From NCBI RefSeq assembly GCF_001672755.1, contig NZ_LZKI01000197.1, positions 26,282 through 90,281 of the forward strand: a stretch of 64,000 nucleotides of DNA. Direction: 5' to 3'. The notes beneath the pieces were generated by a model that did no database searches, had not been told where the DNA came from, and saw nothing but the letters and a program-made list of their open reading frames with translations. The DNA is from Mycobacterium colombiense (GTDB lineage: Bacteria > Actinomycetota > Actinomycetes > Mycobacteriales > Mycobacteriaceae). The position numbers and the translations under genes were made by a program. Each line of letters begins with the position of its first letter. The first letter of the stretch is position 1. Shown here piece after piece: positions 1-10,164 of this stretch.

Positions 1-911
1 CCGCGGGCACCGCCCGGCTGCGCGAATCGGCGGTCGCCGCGCTGGACCGCCGGTTCGGCATCACGGGGCTCACCGAGGCGGCCGTGCTCCCGGTCATCGG
101 CAGCAAGGAGCTCATCGCCTGGCTGCCCACGCTGCTGGGCCTGGGCCCCGCGGACCTGATCGTGGTGCCCGAGTTGGCGTATCCGACGTATGACGTCGGG
201 GCCAGGCTGGCCGGGGCGCGGGTGCTGCGCGCGGATTCGCTGACGCAGCTGGGCCCGCAATCGCCGTCGCTGTACTACCTGAACTCGCCGAGCAATCCGA
301 CCGGACGCGTCCTAGGGGTCGATCACCTGCGCAAAGTGGTCGGCTGGGCCCGCGACAGGGGCTGCCTGGTGGCCTCCGACGAGTGCTATCTGGGGCTGGG
401 CTGGGACGATCAGCCGCTGTCGATCCTGCATCCCTCGGTGTGCGATGGCGACCACGCCGGCCTGCTCGCCATCCACTCCCTGTCGAAGAGCTCCTCGCTG
501 GCCGGGTACCGGGCCGGTTTCGTCGCAGGAGACCCCGAGCTGGTCGCCGAGCTGCTCGCCGTGCGCAAGCACGCCGGGATGATGGTGCCGACGCCGGTGC
601 AGGCGGCCATGGTGGCGGCCCTGGACGACGACGCCCACGAGCTGGCGCAGCGGGAGCGCTACGAACGGCGCCGCGCGGCCCTGCTGCCCGCGCTGCGGTC
701 GGCCGGCTTCACCATCGACTACTCCGAGGCCGGCCTCTATCTGTGGGCCACCCGCGGCGAGCCGTGCCATGACAGCGTCGCGTGGCTGGCGCAGCGCGGC
801 ATCCTGGTGGCGCCGGGCGATTTCTACGGGCCGCGCGGTGCGCAGCACGTGCGGGTCGCACTGACCGCCAGCGACGAGCGGATCGCCGCCGCCGTGCAGC
901 GGCTCGCCTAG
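1..911 (+). CDS. dapC: Succinyldiaminopimelate aminotransferase DapC-like, 3' part (5' end outside window)
   Basis: PLP-dependent class I/II aminotransferase. The reading frame is open from base 3 with no stop, so the gene starts upstream of the window and about 302 residues are visible. The fold-type I signature is clear: a YLNSPSNPTG segment that binds the cofactor and substrate, a DECY segment, and SLSKSSSLAGYR, whose lysine (486-488) should form the Schiff base. By similarity and synteny it matches Rv1178, annotated as DapC-type, which would convert N-succinyl-2-amino-6-ketopimelate to N-succinyl-diaminopimelate in lysine and peptidoglycan synthesis. dapD and dapE of the same route lie about 37 kb downstream. 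The exact substrate is inferred; another amino acid aminotransferase is possible. Confidence 0.8.
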   Translation, partial: AGTARLRESAVAALDRRFGITGLTEAAVLPVIGSKELIAWLPTLLGLGPADLIVVPELAYPTYDVGARLAGARVLRADSLTQLGPQSPSLYYLNSPSNPTGRVLGVDHLRKVVGWARDRGCLVASDECYLGLGWDDQPLSILHPSVCDGDHAGLLAIHSLSKSSSLAGYRAGFVAGDPELVAELLAVRKHAGMMVPTPVQAAMVAALDDDAHELAQRERYERRRAALLPALRSAGFTIDYSEAGLYLWATRGEPCHDSVAWLAQRGILVAPGDFYGPRGAQHVRVALTASDERIAAAVQRLA

Positions 912-1000
912 CCCGGCGCGCACCGCGTGGGCGCCCGGGGCGGCCGGGCGTGCACAATGCATCGGAGGCGTTTCACGTTCTCTGGGTAAGGACGGTGCTC

Positions 1001-3364
1001 GTGACCAGTGCGACCGGCAAGCTGCGCATCCCGCTTTCGCTAGGGGACATCGCCAGGCGGGTGTTCCTCGGAAAGCCGTTGATCACCGAGGACATCGCAT
1101 CCGAGAAACTATCGAATTCCGTTGCGCTAGGCGCACTTTCGCCTGACGCTGTTTCCTCTGTCGCGTACGGTCCGGAGCAGATCCTGATCGAACTGTTGCC
1201 CCACGCCGGGCTGGCCGCATTCCTGCTTCTGCTGCCCATCACCGGTGTCATCCTGTTGATCCTGGTGCTGGTGGCCGCCTCGTATCGGCAGGTGGTCATG
1301 GCCTACACCCGGGCCGGCGGTTCGTACATCGTCGCGCGCGACAATTTCGGGCCCAAGGTTGCGCAGATCGCCGCGGCTGCCCTGTTGATCGACTATGTGG
1401 TCACGGTCGCGGTGCAGTCTGCGGCCGGGACCGTCGCGGTGGTTTCGGCGATTCCCGCGCTGGGCCCGTACAGCCTCGAGCTCACCGTCGCCGTGGTGCT
1501 CGTGATCTGCTATGCCAACCTGCGGGGCCTGAAGGAAGCGGGGTTGCCGTTCGCGGTGGCGACCTACTCCTTCATCGTGATGGTCGGGCTGACCATCGTG
1601 GTGGGCGTCGTCCGCGCGGCCATGGGGAACCTGCCGATCTACGATCCCGCCCACATGGCCGGCACGGTGCCGGTGCACCAGGGCAACGGGCTGGTGCTGG
1701 GCGCCACGATCTTGGTGCTGCTGCGGGCGTTCGCCAACGGCGGTTCGTCGCTGACCGGGGTCGAGGCGATCTCCAACACGGTCGATTACTTCCGAAAGCC
1801 CCAGGGCCGCAACGCGCGTCGAGTGCTGACCGCGATGGCCACCGTCCTCGGCCTGCTGCTGGCAGGCGTCGCCTACCTGGCCCACGTCACCCACGCGACG
1901 CCGTACCTGACGGAGTACCCCTCGGTGCTGTCGCAGATCGGCCGCGCCGTCTTCGGCACCGGCACCGTCGGCGACGTCTTCTACGTCATGGTCCAGGCGG
2001 CGACGGCGGCGATCTTGTTCACCGGCGCCAACACCAGCTTCAACGGCTTTCCGGCCCTGGCCAGTTTCGTCGCCGAGGACCGCTTCCTGCCCCGCCAGCT
2101 CACCAAACGTGGCCACCGCCTGGTGTTCTCGAACGGGATCATCACCCTGACGGCGCTGTCCGTCGCGTTGCTGGTGGCTACCGGCGGGTCGGTGAACGCG
2201 CTGGTGCCCTTCTACGCGATCGGCGTGTTCACCGGCTTCTCGATGGCCGGCTACGGGATGACCAAACACCATCTGACGCACCGGGAACCGGGCTGGCGAC
2301 GCCGGCTGGCGATCAACCTATCCGCGGCGGTCCTGTCGACGATCGTGGTGGGCATCTTCGCGGTGGCGAAGTTCACCGAGGGCGCCTGGCTGGTGGTCGT
2401 CGTGTTCCCCTTGTTGGTGTTCATGCTGACCCGGCTCAACCGCGAATACCGCGCCGAGGCGGCCATCCTCGAGATGTTCCGCACCGACCGCCCGGAGCTG
2501 GTGAAGTACTCGCGGCACCGGGTGTTCGTGTTCGTCGACTCCGTCGACCTGGCGGTGATCGAGGCGTTGCGTTACGGCCGGGGCTTGCGGGCCGACGAGC
2601 TGATCGCGGTGCATTTCATGGTCGACCCGGCCCACGCCGCACTACTGCGAAAGCGTTGGGACCATTTTGAACTCGACACTCCGCTGCGGATCGTGGATTG
2701 CCCCGACCGCCGGATCAGCCGGGCCGCGCAGCTACTGGTCGCCAAGGCGCTTGAGGAGAATGCGCGCACCAATGTGACGGTGCTGCTGCCGCGTCGGACC
2801 TTCGCGCGGCTGTTGGGCCGAGTGCTGCACGACCGCACCGCCGACAAGATCTCGCGAGCGGTCAGCCTGATCCCCGACGCCGCGGCGACGATCGTGCCCT
2901 ACGACGTCGAATCACGGATCAGGGAGGCCTACCCCGACACCTTCGAGCAAAAGATCGGGGAGGGCGTCGACAAGCTCGAGGCGTGGGTGTCCCAGGACGA
3001 GGACCGGAAGGTCGACGCCTACGAACACCCGGACCGGCCCCGGTCGGTGATCATGGTGGCGGGCCTGATCTCCGGGCAGCGCGCCAGCGTCGAGGGGCGC
3101 GTCAGCGAGGTCGAAGACGTCACCACCCGCGGCCGGACCCACCGGCAGATCGTCGTCGGAGACAGCACCGGCGAAATGACCGTCACCTTCCGCCCGGGCA
3201 ACGGGGGCGCCGACATCCAGCCCGGGCAGGTACTGAGGATCACCGGGAAGGCCCGCCAGACCGGCACCCGGGCCATCTCGATGCTCGACCCGGCATATCA
3301 GGTCATCGAGGACCCCGCGAAGGACGCCGAATCCGGGGATTCCGACCGAGACGGCGATACGTAG
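1001..3364 (+). CDS. KimA-like APC-superfamily permease with C-terminal OB-fold domain
   Basis: Integral membrane transporter of about 787 residues. The first ~480 residues contain roughly 12 hydrophobic segments of an APC-type permease. The motif SPDAVSSVAYGPEQIL near the N-terminus resembles the KimA/KUP-like potassium importers, so potassium uptake is a reasonable guess; amino acid transport cannot be excluded. A long cytosolic part follows, and the last ~110 residues (from about VIMVAGLISGQ) look like an OB-fold with the pattern GRVSEVEDVTTR...VVGDSTGEMTVTF...LRITGKARQ. I chose GTG at 1001 because AAGGA at 988-992 sits 8 nt upstream; GTGs at 950 and 995 are in frame and less well placed. 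No gene of this kind lies here in M. tuberculosis as I recall it. Confidence 0.75.
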   Translation: MTSATGKLRIPLSLGDIARRVFLGKPLITEDIASEKLSNSVALGALSPDAVSSVAYGPEQILIELLPHAGLAAFLLLLPITGVILLILVLVAASYRQVVMAYTRAGGSYIVARDNFGPKVAQIAAAALLIDYVVTVAVQSAAGTVAVVSAIPALGPYSLELTVAVVLVICYANLRGLKEAGLPFAVATYSFIVMVGLTIVVGVVRAAMGNLPIYDPAHMAGTVPVHQGNGLVLGATILVLLRAFANGGSSLTGVEAISNTVDYFRKPQGRNARRVLTAMATVLGLLLAGVAYLAHVTHATPYLTEYPSVLSQIGRAVFGTGTVGDVFYVMVQAATAAILFTGANTSFNGFPALASFVAEDRFLPRQLTKRGHRLVFSNGIITLTALSVALLVATGGSVNALVPFYAIGVFTGFSMAGYGMTKHHLTHREPGWRRRLAINLSAAVLSTIVVGIFAVAKFTEGAWLVVVVFPLLVFMLTRLNREYRAEAAILEMFRTDRPELVKYSRHRVFVFVDSVDLAVIEALRYGRGLRADELIAVHFMVDPAHAALLRKRWDHFELDTPLRIVDCPDRRISRAAQLLVAKALEENARTNVTVLLPRRTFARLLGRVLHDRTADKISRAVSLIPDAAATIVPYDVESRIREAYPDTFEQKIGEGVDKLEAWVSQDEDRKVDAYEHPDRPRSVIMVAGLISGQRASVEGRVSEVEDVTTRGRTHRQIVVGDSTGEMTVTFRPGNGGADIQPGQVLRITGKARQTGTRAISMLDPAYQVIEDPAKDAESGDSDRDGDT

Positions 3365-3772
3365 CCCCGCGCGTCCGGCACCCCGAACGAATTACTTTGG
3401 AAACAAAGAAATTTCGGCGCCGCTCCCGGTCGGCGCAGCCGTCGCCGGCGGCGCAGCGCGACGACACCGGGCATTGACGGCGGCCGACGGTACGCGATCC
3501 CCCGGGGTAGGGGCGGCGGCCGTGCGTCGCGGCCCACCGGCGGGACCGGGATTTTCGGAATTGCGTAGTCACGGCGCGGGTTTCGCGCCACTCGGGACTT
3601 CCCGTCAAGTTTTCGATACGCCCAGACGAGATTACTCACTCCCGCTAAGCTGACGGCATTCGAATGTAAACTGACACGTGCATAATTACGCCGGAAACAC
3701 GTGAGAAAGATGGTGCGCGCCGAGGCTCAGGGGCCCCGGTGCGCACGCGCGGCTATCGAATGCCCGAGGTAA
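3365..3772. promoter_or_regulatory. 408-bp intergenic leader upstream of the PKS gene
   Basis: No convincing gene is seen. The segment is more AT-rich than its surroundings. It has a small inverted repeat, CTTTG-GAAA-CAAAG (3395-3408), just after the permease stop. Near the PKS it carries two copies of ACACGTG (3674-3680 and 3697-3703), each containing the CACGTG palindrome, flanking CATAAT (3681-3686), which could be a -10 box. A regulated promoter with about an 80-nt leader is plausible but unproven. Confidence 0.35.
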
Positions 3773-6700
3773 GTGGGCGAGGATAGGGGAACTTGCACTT
3801 TGCGTGCCGCACACGCCACACCCGTTGCCGTCATCGGGATGGCCTGCCGACTCCCCGGCGGGATCGACTCCCCGCAACGCCTCTGGGACGCGCTGCTGCG
3901 CGGTGACGACCTCGTTGGCGAAATTCCCGCCGACCGGTGGGATGCGGATCTGTTCTACGACCCCGAGCCCGGCGTACCCGGCCGATCGGTAACCCGCTGG
4001 GGCGCGTTCCTCGACGACGTCGGCGGCTTCGACTGCGACTTCTTCGGAATGACCGAGCGCGAGGCCACCGCGATCGACCCGCAACACCGCCTGCTGCTGG
4101 AGACATCCTGGGATGCCCTTGAGCACGCCGGCCTGGACCCCGCTTCCCTGATCCACTCGCAGACCGGAGTGTTCGTCGGCCTGACGCACGGCGACTACGA
4201 ACTGCTGGCCGCCGACTGCGGCGCGGCCGAAGGGCCGTACGGATTCACCGGCACCAGCAACAGCTTCGCGTCCGGGCGGGTGGCCTACACCCTCGGCCTG
4301 CACGGTCCGGCGGTCACGGTGGACACGGCGTGCTCGTCGGGGCTGATGGCCGTCCACCAGGCGTGCGGCAGTCTCGGCAGCGGCGAATCCGACCTCACCC
4401 TGGCCGGTGGCGTCGTGGTGACCCTGGAACCGCGCAAGTCCGTTTCGGGTTCGCTGCAGGGCATGCTGTCCCCGACCGGACGCTGCCACGCCTTCGACGT
4501 CCGCGCCGACGGCTTCGTGTCCGGGGAGGGCTGCGTCATGCTGCTGCTGAAGCGGCTCGACGACGCGCAGCGCGACGGCGACCGCATCCTGGCGGTGCTG
4601 CGCGGCACCGCGGCCAATCAGGACGGCCGCACCGTGAACATCGCGGCGCCGTCGGAAGCGGCTCAGGTCGCCGTCTACCGGAAGGCCCTGGAGATCGCGG
4701 CGGTCGACGCGGCCACGATCGGGTTGGTCGAGGCGCACGGCACCGGCACCCCGGTCGGCGATCCAATCGAATTCGCCAGCCTGGCCGCGGTATACGGCAC
4801 CGGCAGCCGCTGCGCCCTGGGATCGGTGAAGACCAACTTCGGCCACACGCAGTCGACGTCCGGGCCGCTGGGACTGATGAAGGCGATCCTCGCGCTGCAG
4901 CACGCCGTGGTACCCCAGAACCTGCACTTCACCCGACTCCCCGACGAGATGGCCCGGATCGCTACAAATCTTTTTGTGCCGCAGAGTAATACGCCCTGGC
5001 CCACCAATGGCCACCACCCGCGACGCGCCGCGGTGTCGTCATACGGGATGTCGGGCACCAACGTGCACGCCATCCTGGAACAGGCCCCCGAACAGGCACC
5101 GGCGCAGGTGTCCGGCGAACCGGCGGGCTCGCCGCTACTGTTTCCCCTGTCGGCCACCTCCGCCGAGCAGCTGCGTGTCACGGCCGCCCGGCTGGCGGAC
5201 TGGCTGGACGAGCGCGGCGCCCTGGACGGCGAAAGTAGCGCGGGCCTACGGGATCTGGGCTACACGCTGGCGCGCCGGCGGGCGCACCGGCCGGTGCGGA
5301 CCGTGCTCTCGGCCAACAGTCTCGGCGAGTTGCGCACCGGGTTGCGCGCGGTCGCCGACAGCGACATCCCGTACCAGCCCGCGGTGGGGCAAGGTGACCG
5401 CGGACCGGTGTGGGTTTTCTCCGGCCAGGGTTCGCAATGGCCGAAGATGGGCGCCGAACTACTGGCCGAGGAGCCGGTGTTCGCCACGACCATCGCGGCC
5501 ATCGAGCCGCTGATCGCCGCGGAATCCGGCTTTTCGGTGACCGAAGCCTTGTCGGCGCCGGAGACGATGGCCGGCATCGACAAGGTGCAGCCGACGATCT
5601 TCGCGATGCAGGTCGCGCTCGCCGAGACGATGAAGTGCTACGGGGTGCGCCCCGGCGCCGTCATCGGGCATTCGCTCGGAGAATCGGCCGCGGCCGTCGT
5701 CGCCGGCGGGTTGTCGGTCGCCGACGGTGTGCGCGTCATCTGCCGTCGCTCGAAGCTGATGGCGCGGATCGCGGGCAGCGGCGCGATGGCATCGGTGGAA
5801 CTGCCGGGGCAGCAGGTGTTGTCCGAGCTTTCGATTCGCGGCATCTCCGACGTGGTGCTCTCCGTGGTCGCGTCGCCGACATCGACCGTCGTCGGCGGTG
5901 ACACGCAGATCATCCGCGATCTGGTCGCGGCCTGGCAGCAGCAGGACGTGATGGCGCGCGAGGTGGCCGTGGACGTCGCCTCGCATTCTCCGCAGGTGGA
6001 ACCGATCCTCGACGAGCTGGTCGAGGCCCTCGCCGAGTTGCAACCGACGGCGCCCGAGGTTCCGTACTATTCCGCGACACTGTGGGATCCGCGCGAACGA
6101 CCGTCGTTCACCGGCGACTACTGGGCCGAAAACCTGCGCCACACAGTGCGATTCGCGGCCGCGGTGCAGGCGGCCCTCAAGGATGGGTTCCGCGTCTTCG
6201 GTGAGCTGGCGCCACATCCGCTGCTGACGCACGCCGTCGAGCAGAACGCCGGCAGCCTGGACATGCCGATCGCCGCCCTGCCGGCCATGCGCCGCGACCA
6301 AGAGCTGCCGTTCGGTTTGCGCGGCTTCGTCGCCGACGTGCACAGCGCCGGCGCCCGGGTCGACTTCGCCGTCCAGTACCCGACCGGCCGATTGGTGGAT
6401 GCCCCGCTACCGACGTGGACCCGCCGCCGGCTGATGCTCAGCCGGGAGGCGAACGAGCAGGCTTACGGCGCCTCGGTCCAGGCGGTGCACCCCCTGCTCG
6501 GTGCGCACGTGCATCTGCGGGAGGAACCCGAGCGCCACGTCTGGCAGGGCGACATCGGCACCGGCGCCCACCCGTGGCTCGCAGACCACCAGATACACAG
6601 TGTCGCGGCGTTTCCCGCCGCCGCCTATTGCGAGATGGCGCTCGCGGCCGCGCGCGCGATCCTCGGGGAAGGCGCCGAGGTTCGCGACGTCGCGTTCGAG

Positions 6701-9700
6701 CGGACGCTGTTGCTGGGCGACGAGACGCCGGCGTCGTCTGTCGCGACGGTCGCCGCGCCGGGCGTCCTCGACTTCACCGTGGACACCCACGAGGACGGCG
6801 AACGCGTCCGCCGGGCGAGCGCGGTCCTGCATGCCGGCGCGGGAGACGGCGCGGACTCGGCCGAGCCGCAGCATCCGCCCGCGCACGACGTGGACACGCT
6901 GATCGCCAACCACCCGTCACGCATGGACGCTGCGGAATTGCGAAAGGCGTTTGACGCCACGGGAATTCACTATGGGCCGGCATTTTCGGGTCTGGCCGCG
7001 GTGCTGGTTGCCGACGGGGAGATCACCACGGTGCTTGCCGAAGTGGCACTGCCTGGCGCCATTCGCTCGCAGCAGTCGGCCTACGCCGCGCACCCGGCTC
7101 TGCTCGACGCGTGCTTCCAGTCGGTCGTCGTTTCACCCGAGGTGCAGAAGGCCGGTGCCGGCGGCCTGCTATTGCCGGTCGGCGTGCGCAGGCTGCGCAA
7201 CTATCACTCGACGCGTAACGCGCGATACTGCCTCACCCGGGTCACGTCCTGGCAACCCGGCGAATGCGAGGCGGACCTCGACGTGCTGGACCGGTCCGGG
7301 ACCGTGCTGTTGACCGTCGAGGGACTCCGGCTGTCCGGCGGCACGTCCGAACACGAACACGCTTACCGGCTGCTCAACGAGCGGTTGTTGACCATCGAGT
7401 GGGAGGCCCGGGAGCTGCCCGAGGCCGCGCACGGCGAGCCCGGCTCGTGGGTGCTGCTCGACGCGTCCGAGGATCACGACCCGTTGCCGGTGCGGCTCGC
7501 GGAGGTGCTGAATTCCGGTGGCTCGCAATGCACAACGGTGCCGGTGCCGCTCGGGGCCGTCGACGCCGCACAGCTGCGGACGCTGCTGTCCGGCGCCGGC
7601 GCGACCGCCTCCAACGGTCACCGCCCGCTGAAGGGGCTGACCGGCGTGGTGGTGGTGGCCGCGGCGTCCGCGGGCGACCCCCACACGCAGCGGCGCGGCC
7701 GGGATCACGTGTCGCACCTCGCGGCCGTCGCCCGCGAGCTCTCGGAGCTGCCGGGGGAGTCGCCGCGGCTGTACGTGGTGACCCGCCACGCCGCGAGCGT
7801 TTCAGCCGGTGATACGGCGAACCTCGCGCAGGCCGGGCTGCGCGGACTGATGCGGGTGATCGACTCCGAGCATCCGCATCTGAGCGCCACCCAGATCGAT
7901 GTTGACGACGCGACCGATCCCGAACAGGTTGCGCTGCAATTGAAAAGCGGATCAGAAGAGGACGAGACCGCCTGGCGCGGCGGGCAGTGGTACGCCGCGC
8001 GGCTGCGGCCCGGTCCGCTCCGCCCGACCGAGCGGCGCACCACCGTCGTCGATCACGAGCGCGACGGCATGCGCCTACAGATCCGCACCCCCGGTGACCT
8101 CGAATCGCTGGAGTTCGCCGCGTTCGACCGGGTGCCGCCGGGGCCGGGGGAGATCGAGGTGGCTGTGTCGTCGTCGACCGTCAACTTCGCGGATGTGCTT
8201 GTCGCCTTTGGCCGTTACCCCACGTTCGAGGGTTACCAGCAGCAGTTGGGCGGCGACTTCGCCGGCGTGGTGACCGCCGTCGGCCCGGACGTCACCGAGC
8301 ACAAGGTCGGCGACCACGTCGGCGGAATGTCCCGCAACGGATGCTGGGGCACGTTCGTCGTCGCCGACGCCCGGCACGCGGTTGCGCTGCCGCCCGAGAT
8401 GCCGCTGAAAGAAGCGGCCGCGGTGCCGACCGCGTCCGCGACCGCGTGGTACGGCCTGCACGACCTGGCGCACATCGCACCGACCGACAAGGTCCTCATC
8501 CATTCCGGAACCGGTGGCGTCGGCCAGGCGGCCATCGCGATCGCCCGGGCCGTGGGCTGTGAGATCTTCGCGACCGCGGGCAGCCCGCAGCGCCGGAAGC
8601 TGTTGCAGGACATGGGTGTTGAACACGTCTACGACTCGCGCAGCACGGAGTTCGCCGACCAGATTCGCCGTGACACCGACGGATACGGGGTCGACGTGGT
8701 GCTCAACTCGCTGCCCGGCGCCGCGCAACGTGCGGGAATCGACTTGCTGGCCTTGGGCGGACGCTTCATCGAGCTGGGCAAGCGGGACGTCTACGGCGAC
8801 ACCCATCTGGGGTTGTTCCCGTTCCGGCGCAACCTGTCGCTGTTCGTCGTCGACCTCGCGCTGCTGACGTTCAGCCACCCGCACACGGTTCGGTGCCTGT
8901 TGACCACCGTGTACCAGCGCACCGCCGCCGGTGAACTGCCCTTGCCGCGCACCACGCACTATCCGCTGCACGACGCTGCCGCGGCGGTGCGTCTGGTCGC
9001 CGGCGCGGGACACACCGGCAAGGTGGTGCTGCAGGTACCGCGGGCGGGAAGCAGTGTGGCGGCGGTGCCGCCGGACAAGGTGCGGCCGTTCCGCGCCGAC
9101 GGCGCCTACATCATCACCGGTGGAAACGGCGGCCTGGGCTTGTTCCTGGCCGGCGAGATGGCTTCCGCGGGCTGTGGGCGGATCGTGCTCAACTCCCGTT
9201 CGCAACCCAATGGGCAAGCGCGCGAAGCTATCGAGCTACTTCGCGGCGCAGGAGCCGACATCGCGGTGGAGTGCGGTGACATCGCCGCACCGCAAACGGC
9301 CGACCGGCTGGTGGCGTGTGCGACTGCCACCGGGCTGCCGGTGCGGGGCGTGCTGCACGCGGCGGCGGTGGTCGAGGACGCCACGCTAGCGAATGTCACC
9401 GACGAACTCATCGACCGGTGTTGGGCGCCAAAGGTCGACGGCGCGTGGAACCTTCATCACGCCCTGCGGGAAGAAAGCACCGGCCGGCCACTGGACTGGT
9501 TCTGCTCCTTCTCGTCGGCCGCCGCGCTGGTGGGGTCGCCGGGGCAGGGCGCCTACGCCGCGGCCAACGCCTGGCTGGACGCGTTCGCGTATTGGCGCCG
9601 CGCCCAGGGTCTTCCGGCCACCTCGATCGCGTGGGGCGCGTGGTCCGAGGTCGGCCGCGCCACGGCCCTTGCCGAGGACGCCGGCGTCGCGATCACGCCG

Positions 9701-10144
9701 GACGAGGGTTTCCGCGCCTTCGAAACGCTGCTGCGCTACGACCGCCCCTATTCGGGCTACGCGCCGATCACAGGGACGCCATGGTTGGCATCCTTCGCGC
9801 AACGCAGCCGCTTCGCCGAGGCGTTCGGCTCGTCGGGCCAAGGCAAGCCGGACACCGGCAAGTTCCTCGCCGAGCTGCGGGCGCTGCCACGCGAGGAATG
9901 GCCGTCGGCCGTCCGCCGGCTGGTATCGGGTCAGATCAGCCTATTGCTCCGGCGCACAATCGATCCGGATCGGCCGCTGTCCGACTACGGCCTGGACTCG
10001 CTGGGGAACCTGGAGCTGCGGACCCGCATCGAAACCGAAACGGGTATCCGCGTCAGCCCCACCAAGATCACCACCGTCCGCGGTTTGGCCGACCATCTGT
10101 GCGACGAGCTGGCCGATCTGGAAGCCGCGCCGTCAGCATCCTGA
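3773..10144 (+). CDS. Mycocerosic-acid-synthase-type polyketide synthase (pks3/pks4-like), intact
   Basis: Iterative type I PKS of 2123 residues that should make methyl-branched fatty acids from an acyl primer, methylmalonyl-CoA and NADPH. Domains in order: KS about 15-440 (Cys187 in DTACSSG, His322 in EAHGTGTP, His358 in KTNFGH); AT about 545-860 (Ser634 in GHSLGES, context like Mas, which uses methylmalonyl-CoA); DH about 905-1190 (His933 in HPWLADH); ER about 1435-1755 (GTGGVG near 1580); KR about 1775-1960 (TGGNGGLG near 1783); ACP with Ser2076 in GLDSLG. No thioesterase is present, so a partner must release the product. By synteny this is the Rv1180/Rv1181 (pks3/pks4, Msl3) enzyme, which in H37Rv is split into two genes. 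The GTG start is weakly supported; TTG at 3800, preceded by AGGGGA, is an alternative. Confidence 0.92.
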   Translation: MGEDRGTCTLRAAHATPVAVIGMACRLPGGIDSPQRLWDALLRGDDLVGEIPADRWDADLFYDPEPGVPGRSVTRWGAFLDDVGGFDCDFFGMTEREATAIDPQHRLLLETSWDALEHAGLDPASLIHSQTGVFVGLTHGDYELLAADCGAAEGPYGFTGTSNSFASGRVAYTLGLHGPAVTVDTACSSGLMAVHQACGSLGSGESDLTLAGGVVVTLEPRKSVSGSLQGMLSPTGRCHAFDVRADGFVSGEGCVMLLLKRLDDAQRDGDRILAVLRGTAANQDGRTVNIAAPSEAAQVAVYRKALEIAAVDAATIGLVEAHGTGTPVGDPIEFASLAAVYGTGSRCALGSVKTNFGHTQSTSGPLGLMKAILALQHAVVPQNLHFTRLPDEMARIATNLFVPQSNTPWPTNGHHPRRAAVSSYGMSGTNVHAILEQAPEQAPAQVSGEPAGSPLLFPLSATSAEQLRVTAARLADWLDERGALDGESSAGLRDLGYTLARRRAHRPVRTVLSANSLGELRTGLRAVADSDIPYQPAVGQGDRGPVWVFSGQGSQWPKMGAELLAEEPVFATTIAAIEPLIAAESGFSVTEALSAPETMAGIDKVQPTIFAMQVALAETMKCYGVRPGAVIGHSLGESAAAVVAGGLSVADGVRVICRRSKLMARIAGSGAMASVELPGQQVLSELSIRGISDVVLSVVASPTSTVVGGDTQIIRDLVAAWQQQDVMAREVAVDVASHSPQVEPILDELVEALAELQPTAPEVPYYSATLWDPRERPSFTGDYWAENLRHTVRFAAAVQAALKDGFRVFGELAPHPLLTHAVEQNAGSLDMPIAALPAMRRDQELPFGLRGFVADVHSAGARVDFAVQYPTGRLVDAPLPTWTRRRLMLSREANEQAYGASVQAVHPLLGAHVHLREEPERHVWQGDIGTGAHPWLADHQIHSVAAFPAAAYCEMALAAARAILGEGAEVRDVAFERTLLLGDETPASSVATVAAPGVLDFTVDTHEDGERVRRASAVLHAGAGDGADSAEPQHPPAHDVDTLIANHPSRMDAAELRKAFDATGIHYGPAFSGLAAVLVADGEITTVLAEVALPGAIRSQQSAYAAHPALLDACFQSVVVSPEVQKAGAGGLLLPVGVRRLRNYHSTRNARYCLTRVTSWQPGECEADLDVLDRSGTVLLTVEGLRLSGGTSEHEHAYRLLNERLLTIEWEARELPEAAHGEPGSWVLLDASEDHDPLPVRLAEVLNSGGSQCTTVPVPLGAVDAAQLRTLLSGAGATASNGHRPLKGLTGVVVVAAASAGDPHTQRRGRDHVSHLAAVARELSELPGESPRLYVVTRHAASVSAGDTANLAQAGLRGLMRVIDSEHPHLSATQIDVDDATDPEQVALQLKSGSEEDETAWRGGQWYAARLRPGPLRPTERRTTVVDHERDGMRLQIRTPGDLESLEFAAFDRVPPGPGEIEVAVSSSTVNFADVLVAFGRYPTFEGYQQQLGGDFAGVVTAVGPDVTEHKVGDHVGGMSRNGCWGTFVVADARHAVALPPEMPLKEAAAVPTASATAWYGLHDLAHIAPTDKVLIHSGTGGVGQAAIAIARAVGCEIFATAGSPQRRKLLQDMGVEHVYDSRSTEFADQIRRDTDGYGVDVVLNSLPGAAQRAGIDLLALGGRFIELGKRDVYGDTHLGLFPFRRNLSLFVVDLALLTFSHPHTVRCLLTTVYQRTAAGELPLPRTTHYPLHDAAAAVRLVAGAGHTGKVVLQVPRAGSSVAAVPPDKVRPFRADGAYIITGGNGGLGLFLAGEMASAGCGRIVLNSRSQPNGQAREAIELLRGAGADIAVECGDIAAPQTADRLVACATATGLPVRGVLHAAAVVEDATLANVTDELIDRCWAPKVDGAWNLHHALREESTGRPLDWFCSFSSAAALVGSPGQGAYAAANAWLDAFAYWRRAQGLPATSIAWGAWSEVGRATALAEDAGVAITPDEGFRAFETLLRYDRPYSGYAPITGTPWLASFAQRSRFAEAFGSSGQGKPDTGKFLAELRALPREEWPSAVRRLVSGQISLLLRRTIDPDRPLSDYGLDSLGNLELRTRIETETGIRVSPTKITTVRGLADHLCDELADLEAAPSAS

Positions 10145-10164
10145 CCCGCGGTTGAAATGGCCGG

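Noticed and set aside
1127..2281. 384-residue open frame on the minus strand
   Set aside because: Antisense to the permease, His/Gln/Asp-rich low-complexity translation with no domain; an effect of high GC at third codon positions.
3773..10144. Possible frameshift splitting the PKS as in H37Rv pks3/pks4
   Set aside because: A single frame runs from KS to ACP with all active-site residues present.
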